Positions 7,532 to 15,335 of a DNA stretch of 15,335 bases are shown here, piece after piece. The translations under genes and the position numbers were made by a program. Every line of letters starts with the position of its first letter. The stretch's first letter is position 1. The stretch covers positions 1 through 15,335 of the forward strand of contig PAXU01000097.1 of the NCBI GenBank assembly GCA_002714565.1. Direction: 5' to 3'. Under the pieces are notes generated by a model, which saw nothing but the letters and a program-made list of their open reading frames with translations, searched no databases and had not been told where the DNA came from. This DNA is from Rhodopirellula sp. GTDB taxonomy: Bacteria; Planctomycetota; Planctomycetia; Pirellulales; Pirellulaceae.

Positions 7532-10500
7532 CTAGTTCTTAGTGACTGTTTCGCTCAAGTTAAGCAACATGTGTGCAACCATTGTCCAGGCGCCAAGTTC
7601 ATTGGCTTCTAGTTCTTCGTTGCGTTTCGACTCACCGACATTTAGGAATTCGGTTGCCGCACCTTCGGTTGACTGAAATTCAGCCAGGTATTCGTTAAAT
7701 AGCCCTTCGACGACAGCACGTTCAGACGGCTTGGGTGTTCGTGACAGAACACTTCGATAGGCATAGTCAATTCGGTCTGCTGATGTAGCACCACCATTGG
7801 TAATGATTCGCTCAGCAAAATGTCTTGCCGCTTCCAGGAATTGCACATCGTTCATAAGTGCAAGTGCCTGAAGTGGGGTGTTTGTTCGAGCTCGTCGAAC
7901 CTGGCACGTTTCGCGGTCCGGAGCATCGAAAATGCTCATAGTAGGTGGCGGTACGGTTCGCTTCCAAAATGTGTACATGCTGCGACGATAAAGTGCATCG
8001 CCACTATCTTGGTTAAAGACGGAAGTGTTACTTCCTCCGAAGCCGACTGGTTTCCAGAGGCCAGCTGGTTGGTATGGCTTGACACTCTTGCCCCCGATGT
8101 TGCCAACTAGCAGGCCACTTACTGCGAGTGCTTGATCACGGATGACTTCGGCATCCAAACGGTGACGCGGGCCGCTTGCCAGCAGTCGATTTTCCGGGTC
8201 TGCCTCCCAATTGGACTTAGTGACTCTCGAGGATTGCTGATAGGTGGCCGAAAGGAGGAGCGTTTTTTGGAAGGCCTGTACATCCCAGCCGTTTTCGATG
8301 AACTCAATTGCCAGCCAGTCGAGTAATTCCGGATGGACGGGTCTTTCTCCTTGCACCCCAAAGTCTTCAGACGTGCGGACGATACCGATTCCAAAGAACT
8401 GTTGCCAAAGACGATTAACCGTTACTCGTGACGTCAATGGGTGCGATGGATCGACTAACCACTGAGCCAGTCCGAGGCGGTTGTTCGGTGCATCTTCTTT
8501 TGAAGTCCCCAACCATTCTGGTACCGCCGACTCGACAGGATCTCGCTTGAGTGTGTATTCACCACGCTCGAGGATGTGAGCTTGTCGTTTCTCAGCTCGA
8601 TCTTCCATGACGAGTGATGACGGAATCGCCTTTTCAAGGTCTTCAAGTGCCTTTTGTAGTTCCGCTTGCTTTGCGACAGGTGCCGCGAGTGCAGCCTTGG
8701 ACTTAGGATTTACATTGGTTAGGTAGTACCGAAGGATCTGATTCTTTTGGTCGTCGTTTCGTTGATCGGCTGCGACGTCAATCAGTTTCCCGATATTTTC
8801 CGGCAGTCCTGCTTTGCTGATCGCTTTCTGATACGCTTCCCAGGTCGAAATCGACGCTAATTGTTCATCATTAAGGGCAGCGGTCGTTACGATGCCGGCC
8901 TTGTCCCAATGGGTTGTGCCGCCGAATTGAGTGAACGCCCAGCCGTTGATCTTTGCTCCCGGATTAAGTCCGACTGTTTTCGCAGGGACTTCAAGTCGCA
9001 CCCATTCCCCAGTTTTTGGCAACGCACCCATGGGGAAATTCAAAGCATTTTTTTTGCCAGGCAGGAAACACTTGTCAGCACCCCAGTGAGCTCGATGATC
9101 CCAGCTACCGTCGTTGAACTGTAATTGAATCGATTCCGGTGGATTGTCCGGGTCGAGAAATACGTAGGTAAAGAATACGTCGTTTTCAGCGATGACCAAC
9201 GGTTCCGTTGCGCCGGTGAAGAAGTGTTGGTTTAGCCCTTCGCCGGTCCGTGTATGTGATTTCTCCCCACTAAATACCGGATGGTCGGGACCGGATACAA
9301 ACTGCCACGGGCCGTCTCCATCGCCTGCTTGTTGGGCACCTGCTGGTAATTCGTCGTCGATCCAGACCCGTTCTTCACGGGAAATCTCAAACGGCGTATC
9401 ACTGGCGTTTGCATCGGTGTATTGAAAATCAGTAATGGTCTTCTCCGCAAGCGCTTTGGCGTCTGCGAGTTCTTTCGTGATGCGATCCTTGTTGGTCACT
9501 TGATCTTCCGAAGGTACTTTAACTACCGGCGGCGGTAAAAGAGCATTGCCGTCCATAGCCTTTTCCGTCAGGCTGAAGAAATACGAAAAGAGCTGATAAA
9601 ATTCCTTTTGTGTGAGTGGGTCAAACTTGTGGTCGTGGCACTGAGCGCAACCAGAGGTAAGTCCCATCCAAACGGTTGACGTTGTGTTTACACGGTCGAC
9701 GGCATAACGCACGTAGTATTCCTCATCAATGGAACCGCCCTCACTGGTAGTTACATTGCATCGATTGAAACCTGTTGCCACGCGTTGTTCTAAAGATGGC
9801 TCTGGCAGCAAGTCACCGGCCAGCTGCTCGGTGGTGAACTCATCAAACGGCATATTCTGATTAAAAGCGTTAATTACCCAATCGCGATAGGGCCAAATTT
9901 GGCGTTCGTTATCCAGATGTAGTCCATGTGTGTCGGCAAATCGTGCGGCATCAAGCCAATGTCGAGCCATGTGCTCACCGTACCGTTCGGATTTCATTAG
10001 TCGATCAATAACTTTTTCAAATGCGTCATCGGACGTGTCGGCGAGGAAAGCATCGATCGCCTCAACGGTTGGTGGGAGACCTGTTAAGTCCAGCGTCACA
10101 CGTCGAATTAGGGTTTGTTTATCGGCTTTTGGTGATGGTTGTAGTCGTTCAGCCTTGAGTCGCTGGTGAATAAAGAGGTCAACAGGGTTCACAGGTTTCC
10201 ACTTGCGAATGGCACGCGGTGCTTCTGGCTTTGTCGGTGAAATAAACGCCCAATGTTCTTCCCATTCAGCTCCGTTACTTACCCACTGCTTAAGCGCGTC
10301 GATTTCGGCCTCCGACAACACCTTACCCGAGTCCTCAGGAGGCATCTTTAAATCCGGGTTATCAGAGGTGATCCGTTTGATCATTTCACTTGCGTTTAGC
10401 TTGCCCGGTACTACTGCCACGACGTCGGAGTCGAGGGTGGAAAAAATCCCTTCCTTCGTATCCAGTCTTAAGTCGGACACGCGTTCGGCTTCATCCGGGC

Positions 10501-10636
10501 CATGACATTTGAAGCATCGATCCGAAAGCACCGATAAGATGTCTTTGCTGAAATCCACAGACGAATCAGCGGCAAACAGGGTAGAGGTTGCCGTTAGAGT
10601 TACTACTAACAGTGTAAGTACTGTTGTTTTACGCAT
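7532..10636 (-). CDS. Large exported cytochrome-like protein, PSCyt1-DUF1549-DUF1553
   Basis: The start at 10636 is chosen because [12 protein letters not shown] begins a clear signal peptide (cleaved near LFA) with GGAA nine bases upstream. The longer frame from 10747 adds 37 residues without secretory character and crosses an RNA hairpin. The product has 1034 residues. The PSCyt1 domain spans about 30-125, with haem motif CFKCH (41-45) and [11 protein letters not shown]1549 spans about 150-355, with [20 protein letters not shown] and a second haem motif CAQCH (330-334). An insert at about 415-590 is rich in Trp, Asp and Gly and looks like a beta-sandwich or carbohydrate-binding region; a charged helical stretch follows it. 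DUF1553 spans about 715-990, with [17 protein letters not shown] and [14 protein letters not shown]. It is probably a periplasmic or cell-surface redox protein paired with the DUF1501 protein encoded next to it. The biochemistry of the family is unproven. Confidence 0.95.
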   Translation of the reverse strand: MRKTTVLTLLVVTLTATSTLFAADSSVDFSKDILSVLSDRCFKCHGPDEAERVSDLRLDTKEGIFSTLDSDVVAVVPGKLNASEMIKRITSDNPDLKMPPEDSGKVLSEAEIDALKQWVSNGAEWEEHWAFISPTKPEAPRAIRKWKPVNPVDLFIHQRLKAERLQPSPKADKQTLIRRVTLDLTGLPPTVEAIDAFLADTSDDAFEKVIDRLMKSERYGEHMARHWLDAARFADTHGLHLDNERQIWPYRDWVINAFNQNMPFDEFTTEQLAGDLLPEPSLEQRVATGFNRCNVTTSEGGSIDEEYYVRYAVDRVNTTSTVWMGLTSGCAQCHDHKFDPLTQKEFYQLFSYFFSLTEKAMDGNALLPPPVVKVPSEDQVTNKDRITKELADAKALAEKTITDFQYTDANASDTPFEISREERVWIDDELPAGAQQAGDGDGPWQFVSGPDHPVFSGEKSHTRTGEGLNQHFFTGATEPLVIAENDVFFTYVFLDPDNPPESIQLQFNDGSWDHRAHWGADKCFLPGKKNALNFPMGALPKTGEWVRLEVPAKTVGLNPGAKINGWAFTQFGGTTHWDKAGIVTTAALNDEQLASISTWEAYQKAISKAGLPENIGKLIDVAADQRNDDQKNQILRYYLTNVNPKSKAALAAPVAKQAELQKALEDLEKAIPSSLVMEDRAEKRQAHILERGEYTLKRDPVESAVPEWLGTSKEDAPNNRLGLAQWLVDPSHPLTSRVTVNRLWQQFFGIGIVRTSEDFGVQGERPVHPELLDWLAIEFIENGWDVQAFQKTLLLSATYQQSSRVTKSNWEADPENRLLASGPRHRLDAEVIRDQALAVSGLLVGNIGGKSVKPYQPAGLWKPVGFGGSNTSVFNQDSGDALYRRSMYTFWKRTVPPPTMSIFDAPDRETCQVRRARTNTPLQALALMNDVQFLEAARHFAERIITNGGATSADRIDYAYRSVLSRTPKPSERAVVEGLFNEYLAEFQSTEGAATEFLNVGESKRNEELEANELGAWTMVAHMLLNLSETVTKN

Positions 10637-10725
10637 ATCGATCAATTCCAGGGAAGGTCCAGATTTGGGCACGGTGGGCTGGCCGACGGTGTTTGCCAGC
10701 CATGGTTGATATATCGTTATTCTAA

Positions 10726-10753
10726 CAACTGGGCGCTTTTGCGCCATTAGTTG
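10726..10753 (-). other. Stem-loop in the leader between the two PSCyt/DUF1549 genes
   Basis: CAACT-g-GGCGC, loop TTTT, GCGCC-att-AGTTG forms two perfect five-pair stems with a small internal loop. It lies in the 137-base gap between the stop at 10774 and the start at 10636. No T-run follows it on the minus strand, so it is not a clear terminator; it could be an attenuator, an RNA processing site or a message stabiliser separating expression of the two halves of the operon. Confidence 0.45.
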
Positions 10754-10773
10754 GATACCAGTCGCATGCTAGC

Positions 10774-13035
10774 CTACTGCACATACATGAAGTCATCTAG
10801 ATTCAAGATGATATGACAAAGGTCGACCAAGGCCTGAAAGCGATCCGCATCTGTTATTGGCAACGGCAGTGTGTATTCGTAATCGTCCGCCGGATCAACC
10901 TGAACACGTTCCTTGCATATGGTAATAGATTGGGTGCGTATGAAACGACGACCGAGCTTAAGTTCCTCACGTGTCGCATCTCTGGATAACGCCGCCATAT
11001 AGGCGCGATTAATTACTATGTTCAGTTGGACCGGCGTGTATTTCTGATTTAAAGAGGTGATATTCCGGGCGAAGGCTTCAGCTTGGATTTGCATAAACTC
11101 ACTATTCATCATGGCGAGGGCTTGTGCGGCGTGAACGCTCACATTGCGTATTCCACATGAGGTAAGTGTAGATGGTGAGTCGAAGGACTCAAGCATCGGT
11201 GGGCGAATATTTCTTTTAATAAAGGTGTAAATACTACGGCGATAATGCTGAGTGTCATTTGGATCCGGTTGCCATGTGCCTTTGTACTGTAGCCTTGCAA
11301 TCTCCGGGTGCAGTGGTAGCCGGACGCCCGGACCTCCTGCTTCTTCGTTAAGTTCTCCAGATGTTTGAAGAACTACGTCACGAATTTCCTCGGCTTCCAA
11401 TCGACGGCGGTTCATGCGCCAGAGAAGTTGGTTATCCGGGTCTATATCTGCAGCCGCTGCCCGAAAAACACTGCGTTGTCGGTAAGTGGACGAAGTGACA
11501 ATAATCTTCTGCAAGTGTTTAACGCTCCATCCAGACTCGATGAACTCGACTGTCAGCCAATCGAGTAACTCCGGGTGTGTGGGTGCCTGGCCCATTGCAC
11601 CAAAATCGTTTGGTGTGGAAACGATTCCCTGAGCAAAGTGATATTGCCAGACGCGATTAACGAAGACTCGTGCGGTGAGTGGATTGTCAGGTTGTACCAT
11701 CCAGTTTGCCAGTGCAGCACGGCGTCCGGACGAACGATGGCCATCCACCTCGACAGGATTAACTGTTGCCAAGACGGGCTTCTCAGTGGACACGAGCATG
11801 GTGGGGAACTGCGGCTGCACTTTCTCGCGTGGTTGATGTGGTTCGCCACGGAATAATAAATGTGTGTCAGGTGTTGGGTGGAGTGAATCTTCAACAGCCA
11901 TGATCGCTGCGGGTGGCACTGGCTTGACCCTAAGCAATGTCACTTTTTTATTCTGAAGCTCCTTATATGTTTTGAGGTCGTCAGCATCTTTGGATATGCG
12001 TTTGACAGCTTGCTGTTCGCTTACGGCAAGAAACCCCTCGGCCTGTGCAGCGATTCGTTGTTGCTCCTCGTCTCGTTCGGCAACCGGCGTTTGTACCGCG
12101 ACCTGCTGTGCTGGAGATAGGAGTTTTAATCGCGACTGATAGAGGTCTTTCGAATGTTTGTCGACCAGCACTTGTATTGCATCGCTATTCGTTTCGCTCT
12201 TTACGGTCCACGCCTCCATGTCTTTCTCGTGTTGGGCGATTTCCTCATCGCTTGCAAGGGACCATTCCAGCGGGACGGTGGCTGCGAAGAAAGACTGCAG
12301 TCGGAAATAATCTGCCTGTGGAAAGTCGTCGAATTTGTGGTCGTGGCATCGAGCACAACCGATAGTGAGCCCTAGGAACGCGGAGCCAACCGCGTCAGTC
12401 ATTTCAGTTAATAATTCCTGACGGTTCTTTAAGTCGTCCTGAAGGCCGGCATTTAGACGCAGCGGGCCCAGGCTATGTATGCCAGTACCGATTAACGCAT
12501 TTGGTTCACCTGGATAGAGTTCATCTCCTGCGATTTGTTCTTTAACAAACCGATCAAACGGCTTGTCGGAGTTTAAGGACGCGATCGTGTAATCTCGAAA
12601 ACGCCATGCATGCGGTCGTGGGTCGTCATACTCAAATCCGTCGCTGTCTGCATACCGAACAACATCGAGCCAGTGTTGCGCCCAGCGTTCTCCATAGCGA
12701 GGGCTGTTAAGCAGGCGATCTACCAAATGCTCATATGCATCGACTCGATTGTCGTTGACAAAGTCATTCACTTCTTTTGCGGTTGGCAGGAGTCCGTGTA
12801 GCCCGAGAGTTAATCTCCGAATGAGGGTGTGTCGGCTCGCATCTGGTGAGGGTGAAAGCTGTTTTTGTGTCAGCCTATGCAGCACGAATTGATCGATAGG
12901 CGACCGGCCCCAGTCGGCGGAGGTTTCGGGTGTGGAAGGGCGCTGCGGTGGTGTGAAGGCCCATTCCTGCGCACTGGATGTCAAAGGCATCACGGCGATC
13001 AACGCAAATATAATACTGTGAATCTGAGGCTTCAT
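10774..13035 (-). CDS. Exported DUF1549-DUF1553 protein lacking the N-terminal PSCyt1 domain
   Basis: This 753-residue protein has a signal peptide at residues 1-22 (cleaved near SSA), directly followed by EWAFTPPQRP. In full-length relatives this segment comes after the PSCyt1 cytochrome domain. DUF1549 spans about 45-250, with RYGERWAQHWLDVVRYADSDG and haem motif CARCH (227-231). The middle (about 265-375) is charged and probably helical or coiled-coil. DUF1553 spans about 435-690, with [28 protein letters not shown] and VSVHAAQALAMMNS. The only haem motif is in DUF1549. The clean signal peptide right before the WAF segment suggests a genuine short architecture and not a broken gene. It follows the DUF1501-A gene with a 17-base gap, so the two are co-transcribed. 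No clear Shine-Dalgarno is visible. The role is presumably like that of the larger paralogue downstream, with a different substrate or electron route. Confidence 0.93.
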   Translation of the reverse strand: MKPQIHSIIFALIAVMPLTSSAQEWAFTPPQRPSTPETSADWGRSPIDQFVLHRLTQKQLSPSPDASRHTLIRRLTLGLHGLLPTAKEVNDFVNDNRVDAYEHLVDRLLNSPRYGERWAQHWLDVVRYADSDGFEYDDPRPHAWRFRDYTIASLNSDKPFDRFVKEQIAGDELYPGEPNALIGTGIHSLGPLRLNAGLQDDLKNRQELLTEMTDAVGSAFLGLTIGCARCHDHKFDDFPQADYFRLQSFFAATVPLEWSLASDEEIAQHEKDMEAWTVKSETNSDAIQVLVDKHSKDLYQSRLKLLSPAQQVAVQTPVAERDEEQQRIAAQAEGFLAVSEQQAVKRISKDADDLKTYKELQNKKVTLLRVKPVPPAAIMAVEDSLHPTPDTHLLFRGEPHQPREKVQPQFPTMLVSTEKPVLATVNPVEVDGHRSSGRRAALANWMVQPDNPLTARVFVNRVWQYHFAQGIVSTPNDFGAMGQAPTHPELLDWLTVEFIESGWSVKHLQKIIVTSSTYRQRSVFRAAAADIDPDNQLLWRMNRRRLEAEEIRDVVLQTSGELNEEAGGPGVRLPLHPEIARLQYKGTWQPDPNDTQHYRRSIYTFIKRNIRPPMLESFDSPSTLTSCGIRNVSVHAAQALAMMNSEFMQIQAEAFARNITSLNQKYTPVQLNIVINRAYMAALSRDATREELKLGRRFIRTQSITICKERVQVDPADDYEYTLPLPITDADRFQALVDLCHIILNLDDFMYVQ

Positions 13036-13052
13036 GTGTGAATGGGTAGTCT

Positions 13053-14489
13053 TTAAATGATCTCTGATATGACCTTGCCACCAATGTCTGTCAGGATTTC
13101 TTCCCGTCCGTTGTGTAGAAAACTTAGTTTATGCTGATCCAATCCAAGTTGGTGAAGGATGGTGGCGTGTAGATCTCTTACATGATACGGGTTTTCGACG
13201 GCCCGTAATCCGATGTCGTCGGTGCCACCTACGGTAACTCCACCCTTAATGCCACCACCAGCCAACCACATACTAAACCCAAATGGGCTGTGGTCTCGTC
13301 CAGTTTCTCCTTGTGACATCGGAGTGCGGCCAAACTCTCCACCCCAGATAATCAAAGTCGAGTCAAATAGTCCGCGCTGTTTAAGATCACTAATCAGGGC
13401 AGCAATTGGCTGGTCGACTTGTGCCGCCATGCGTAAGTGGTTTTCTTCGATATCACTGTGCCCGTCCCATGTTAGGTTGCCAGGGCCGCCGCCACTATAT
13501 AGCTGAACAAATCGAACCCCTCGTTCCACAAGACGCCGAGCCATCAGGCATCGTGTGCCAAAGTCAGCTGTTTTCGAATCGCCGGTACCATACATGTTAT
13601 GGGTGGTCTTGGATTCCTGACTCACATCGATTGCTTCCGGGGCGTGCATCTGCATGCGAAACGCCAGTTCATAGGTTGCCAGTCGTGACAACAAGACCTG
13701 GTCATCAGATCGTCGTGTTAGTCCATTTAACTTGTTGAGTAAATCAAGGCTGTTACGTTGTCGTTTGCGAGAGCGATTATCGTGAGGCACCAAATCAAGG
13801 ATTGGTACTCCGTCTGGCCGGAAGAGTGTGCCCTGGAACACGGGTGGAAAATAACCTGCACCCCAGCATGGAGGTCCACCAACAAGTGTACCGTCAGGGT
13901 CAAGCATCACTACGTAACCCGGAAGGTTTTGATTAACCGTGCCAAGTCCATAGTTGATCCACGAACCAACGGTCGGGTGTCCCATCAGTGTCCGTCCGCT
14001 ATTCATCTGATAAAGTGCCGCTGAATGGACAATGCTGTCAGCATGTAACGAACGGACAATGGCTAGGTCATCGGCGTGTTGGGTCAGCTTTGGAAATAGA
14101 TCGGATATCAAAGCACCCGATTCGCCAAAACGACTGAAGGTTCTCTTACTGCCGAGCAATAAGGAGTTTTCAGTGGTCTGTTGAGTCTGAACACTGCCGA
14201 ATGAGTCCGGAACCGGTTGTTTGTGTAGCTTGTTGAGTGTCGGTTTAGGATCAAAAGTCTCTACCTGGCTGGGACCACCGGCCATGAAGAGGAATATCAC
14301 ACGCTTGGCTTTCGCCGGGAAGTGTGGATCTTTACTTCGTAGAGGATTCGCGGTCGCTGGAGATGCAGCCTGCCCGTCGTCTGCAAGCATGGCTGAAAGC
14401 GCAAGGCTACCAAAGCCTAGTCCGGAGGACGAGAGCCATTGGCGTCTTGATTGGAGAACCTGGGTTTGATGATCCATAGAATTCATCAT
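13053..14489 (-). CDS. DUF1501 protein (paralogue A), Tat-exported
   Basis: This 478-residue protein has a twin-arginine leader: QSRRQWLSSSG (R15, R16) followed by LGFGSLALSAML. DUF1501 landmarks are RVIFLFMAGGPSQVETFDPKP (63-83), WDGHSD (341-346), WGGEFGRTP (382-390), GRDHSPFGFSMW (397-408) and YHVRDLHATILHQLGL (435-450). Three in-frame ATGs lie close together (14489, 14486, 14477) and none has a convincing Shine-Dalgarno, so the exact start is open. The gene lies 48 bases after another DUF1501 gene and 17 bases before the DUF1549/1553 gene; the cytochrome-type gene usually comes first in such pairs. Family certain, reaction unknown. Confidence 0.95.
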   Translation of the reverse strand: MMNSMDHQTQVLQSRRQWLSSSGLGFGSLALSAMLADDGQAASPATANPLRSKDPHFPAKAKRVIFLFMAGGPSQVETFDPKPTLNKLHKQPVPDSFGSVQTQQTTENSLLLGSKRTFSRFGESGALISDLFPKLTQHADDLAIVRSLHADSIVHSAALYQMNSGRTLMGHPTVGSWINYGLGTVNQNLPGYVVMLDPDGTLVGGPPCWGAGYFPPVFQGTLFRPDGVPILDLVPHDNRSRKRQRNSLDLLNKLNGLTRRSDDQVLLSRLATYELAFRMQMHAPEAIDVSQESKTTHNMYGTGDSKTADFGTRCLMARRLVERGVRFVQLYSGGGPGNLTWDGHSDIEENHLRMAAQVDQPIAALISDLKQRGLFDSTLIIWGGEFGRTPMSQGETGRDHSPFGFSMWLAGGGIKGGVTVGGTDDIGLRAVENPYHVRDLHATILHQLGLDQHKLSFLHNGREEILTDIGGKVISEII

Positions 14490-14537
14490 AACGTGATCAA
14501 ATAAGAAGTCCCAACCAATGACCGATGCTCAATATAA

Positions 14538-15335
14538 CTACAGTAACTCTTGCAACGGACCGTGATTTCCCAGAAGGTGTTGAGGTCGTCCTGCCAAGTC
14601 ATCAAACGTTTTGTGACGCACGTCGATTCCCAGCTGCTGATAAAGTGTAGCGAACACTTCCCGATAGTGCACCGGACGGGATTCGGCATGCTCGCCAAAT
14701 TTATTCGTGGACCCCAAGACTTGGCCACCTTTCATGCCGCCACCGGCAAGTAATGCGCCAGCGACTCTGGGCCAGTGATCTCGACCTGCATTTGTGTTGA
14801 TCTTCGGTGTGCGCCCGAATTCTCCCCAGACGACGACAGAAACATCATCCAGTAAGCCACGTTGCTTCAAGTCCGTGATAAGAGCGGAGACTCCGATATC
14901 CAGCAGCGGTAATGTTTCACGAGCTTCCATGAAGTTTTCTTTGTGCCAATCCCAGTTGTAGTCTCCCTTAAGCATGCGGCCGTAAGGATAGCGGGTGAAC
15001 ACCAGCGTGACACAGCGAGCGCCGGCTTCGATGACGCGACGTGCCAGCAGGAATTGATCGAGCATCTTGCCGCCGCCACGTTTTGGTGGGTTGGCTGCGT
15101 CAATGCCGTATAAGTTTCTCGTGGACTCATCTTCCTGACTGAGGTCCATTGCTCTAGCAAGTCGCCCGCTTGCCAACACGTCAAATGCCTGTCGGCTGTA
15201 TGTATCCATCTTTTCACTCGTGCCGCTCTTGTCGACTACTTTCCGAAAGCGATCGAACGAAGTAAGTAGGCGACGACGGTCACTAAGTCTTCGTACCCCT
15301 TCACTTGTCACGGTGAAATTCGCGGTATCGACACT
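14538..15335 (-). CDS. DUF1501 protein (paralogue C), N-terminus outside window
   Basis: The frame is open from the right edge to TAG at 14538, giving 265 visible residues. The GTG at 15311 is not a credible start because the frame continues upstream (SVDTANFTV) and the visible part is only the second half of the family. Landmarks are MDLSQEDESTRNLYGID, FLLARRVIEAGARCVTL, WDWHKENF, ALITDLKQRGLLDD, WGEFGRTP, GRDHWPRVAGALLAGGG and VHYREVFATLYQQLGID. It is transcribed with DUF1501-A after a 48-base gap. Its expected DUF1549/1553 partner would lie to the right of the window. The reaction is unknown. Confidence 0.93.
   Translation of the reverse strand, partial: SVDTANFTVTSEGVRRLSDRRRLLTSFDRFRKVVDKSGTSEKMDTYSRQAFDVLASGRLARAMDLSQEDESTRNLYGIDAANPPKRGGGKMLDQFLLARRVIEAGARCVTLVFTRYPYGRMLKGDYNWDWHKENFMEARETLPLLDIGVSALITDLKQRGLLDDVSVVVWGEFGRTPKINTNAGRDHWPRVAGALLAGGGMKGGQVLGSTNKFGEHAESRPVHYREVFATLYQQLGIDVRHKTFDDLAGRPQHLLGNHGPLQELL

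Noticed and set aside
10637..10747. N-terminal extension of the large PSCyt protein from an ATG at 10747
   Set aside because: The extension has no signal character, crosses a strong hairpin, and a good signal peptide with a ribosome site begins at 10636.
15309..15311. GTG as the start of the right-most DUF1501 gene
   Set aside because: The frame stays open to the edge, and half of the conserved family would be missing from such a protein.

Overview
The window looks like chromosomal DNA of a planctomycete (phylum Planctomycetota, probably a marine Pirellulales- or Planctomycetales-type organism). The evidence is the gene content: three DUF1501 proteins, two large DUF1549/DUF1553 'PSCyt/PSD' cytochrome-type proteins with CxxCH haem motifs, an arylsulfatase and a YVTN-propeller/cytochrome c fusion. 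This combination is characteristic of the phylum. No mobile element, tRNA, rRNA or CRISPR array was seen, and no gap between genes exceeds 300 bases.

Layout, left to right. (1) 1-1451, minus: C-terminally cut gene for an exported beta-propeller with a CxxCH domain. (2) 1544-1581: strong intrinsic terminator for the next gene. (3) 1619-2173, minus: a 184-codon gene for a small exported thioredoxin-fold-like protein, interrupted by one in-frame TGA at codon 55. That TGA falls exactly where a C-x-x-C pair would be completed (C-Y-R-TGA). It is the most interesting object in the window, a candidate selenoprotein with a CxxU motif. (4) 2344-3756, plus: exported sulfatase, divergent from the candidate selenoprotein. 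(5) 3816-4580, minus: creatininase-family amidohydrolase. (6) 4706-4876, plus: a 56-residue, very basic, four-cysteine protein. (7) 4890-15335, minus: a long run of genes in one direction. In transcription order it holds a DUF1501 protein (cut by the right edge), a second DUF1501 protein, a DUF1549/DUF1553 protein without its N-terminal cytochrome domain, a full PSCyt1-DUF1549-DUF1553 protein, a third DUF1501 protein and an enolase-superfamily sugar-acid dehydratase/racemase.

How the genes may work together (inference). DUF1501 and DUF1549/1553 proteins are almost always encoded side by side in planctomycetes and are exported. They are thought to act in handling or oxidising polysaccharide-derived material at the cell surface, but their biochemistry is unproven. 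The enolase-superfamily protein, joined to the last DUF1501 gene by a 13-base gap, would fit a cytoplasmic step on an acid sugar. The sulfatase could desulfate a marine glycan. The propeller-cytochrome protein could be a further exported redox partner. The candidate selenoprotein is another exported redox protein in the same neighbourhood, but it has its own putative promoter and terminator and is probably an independent unit.
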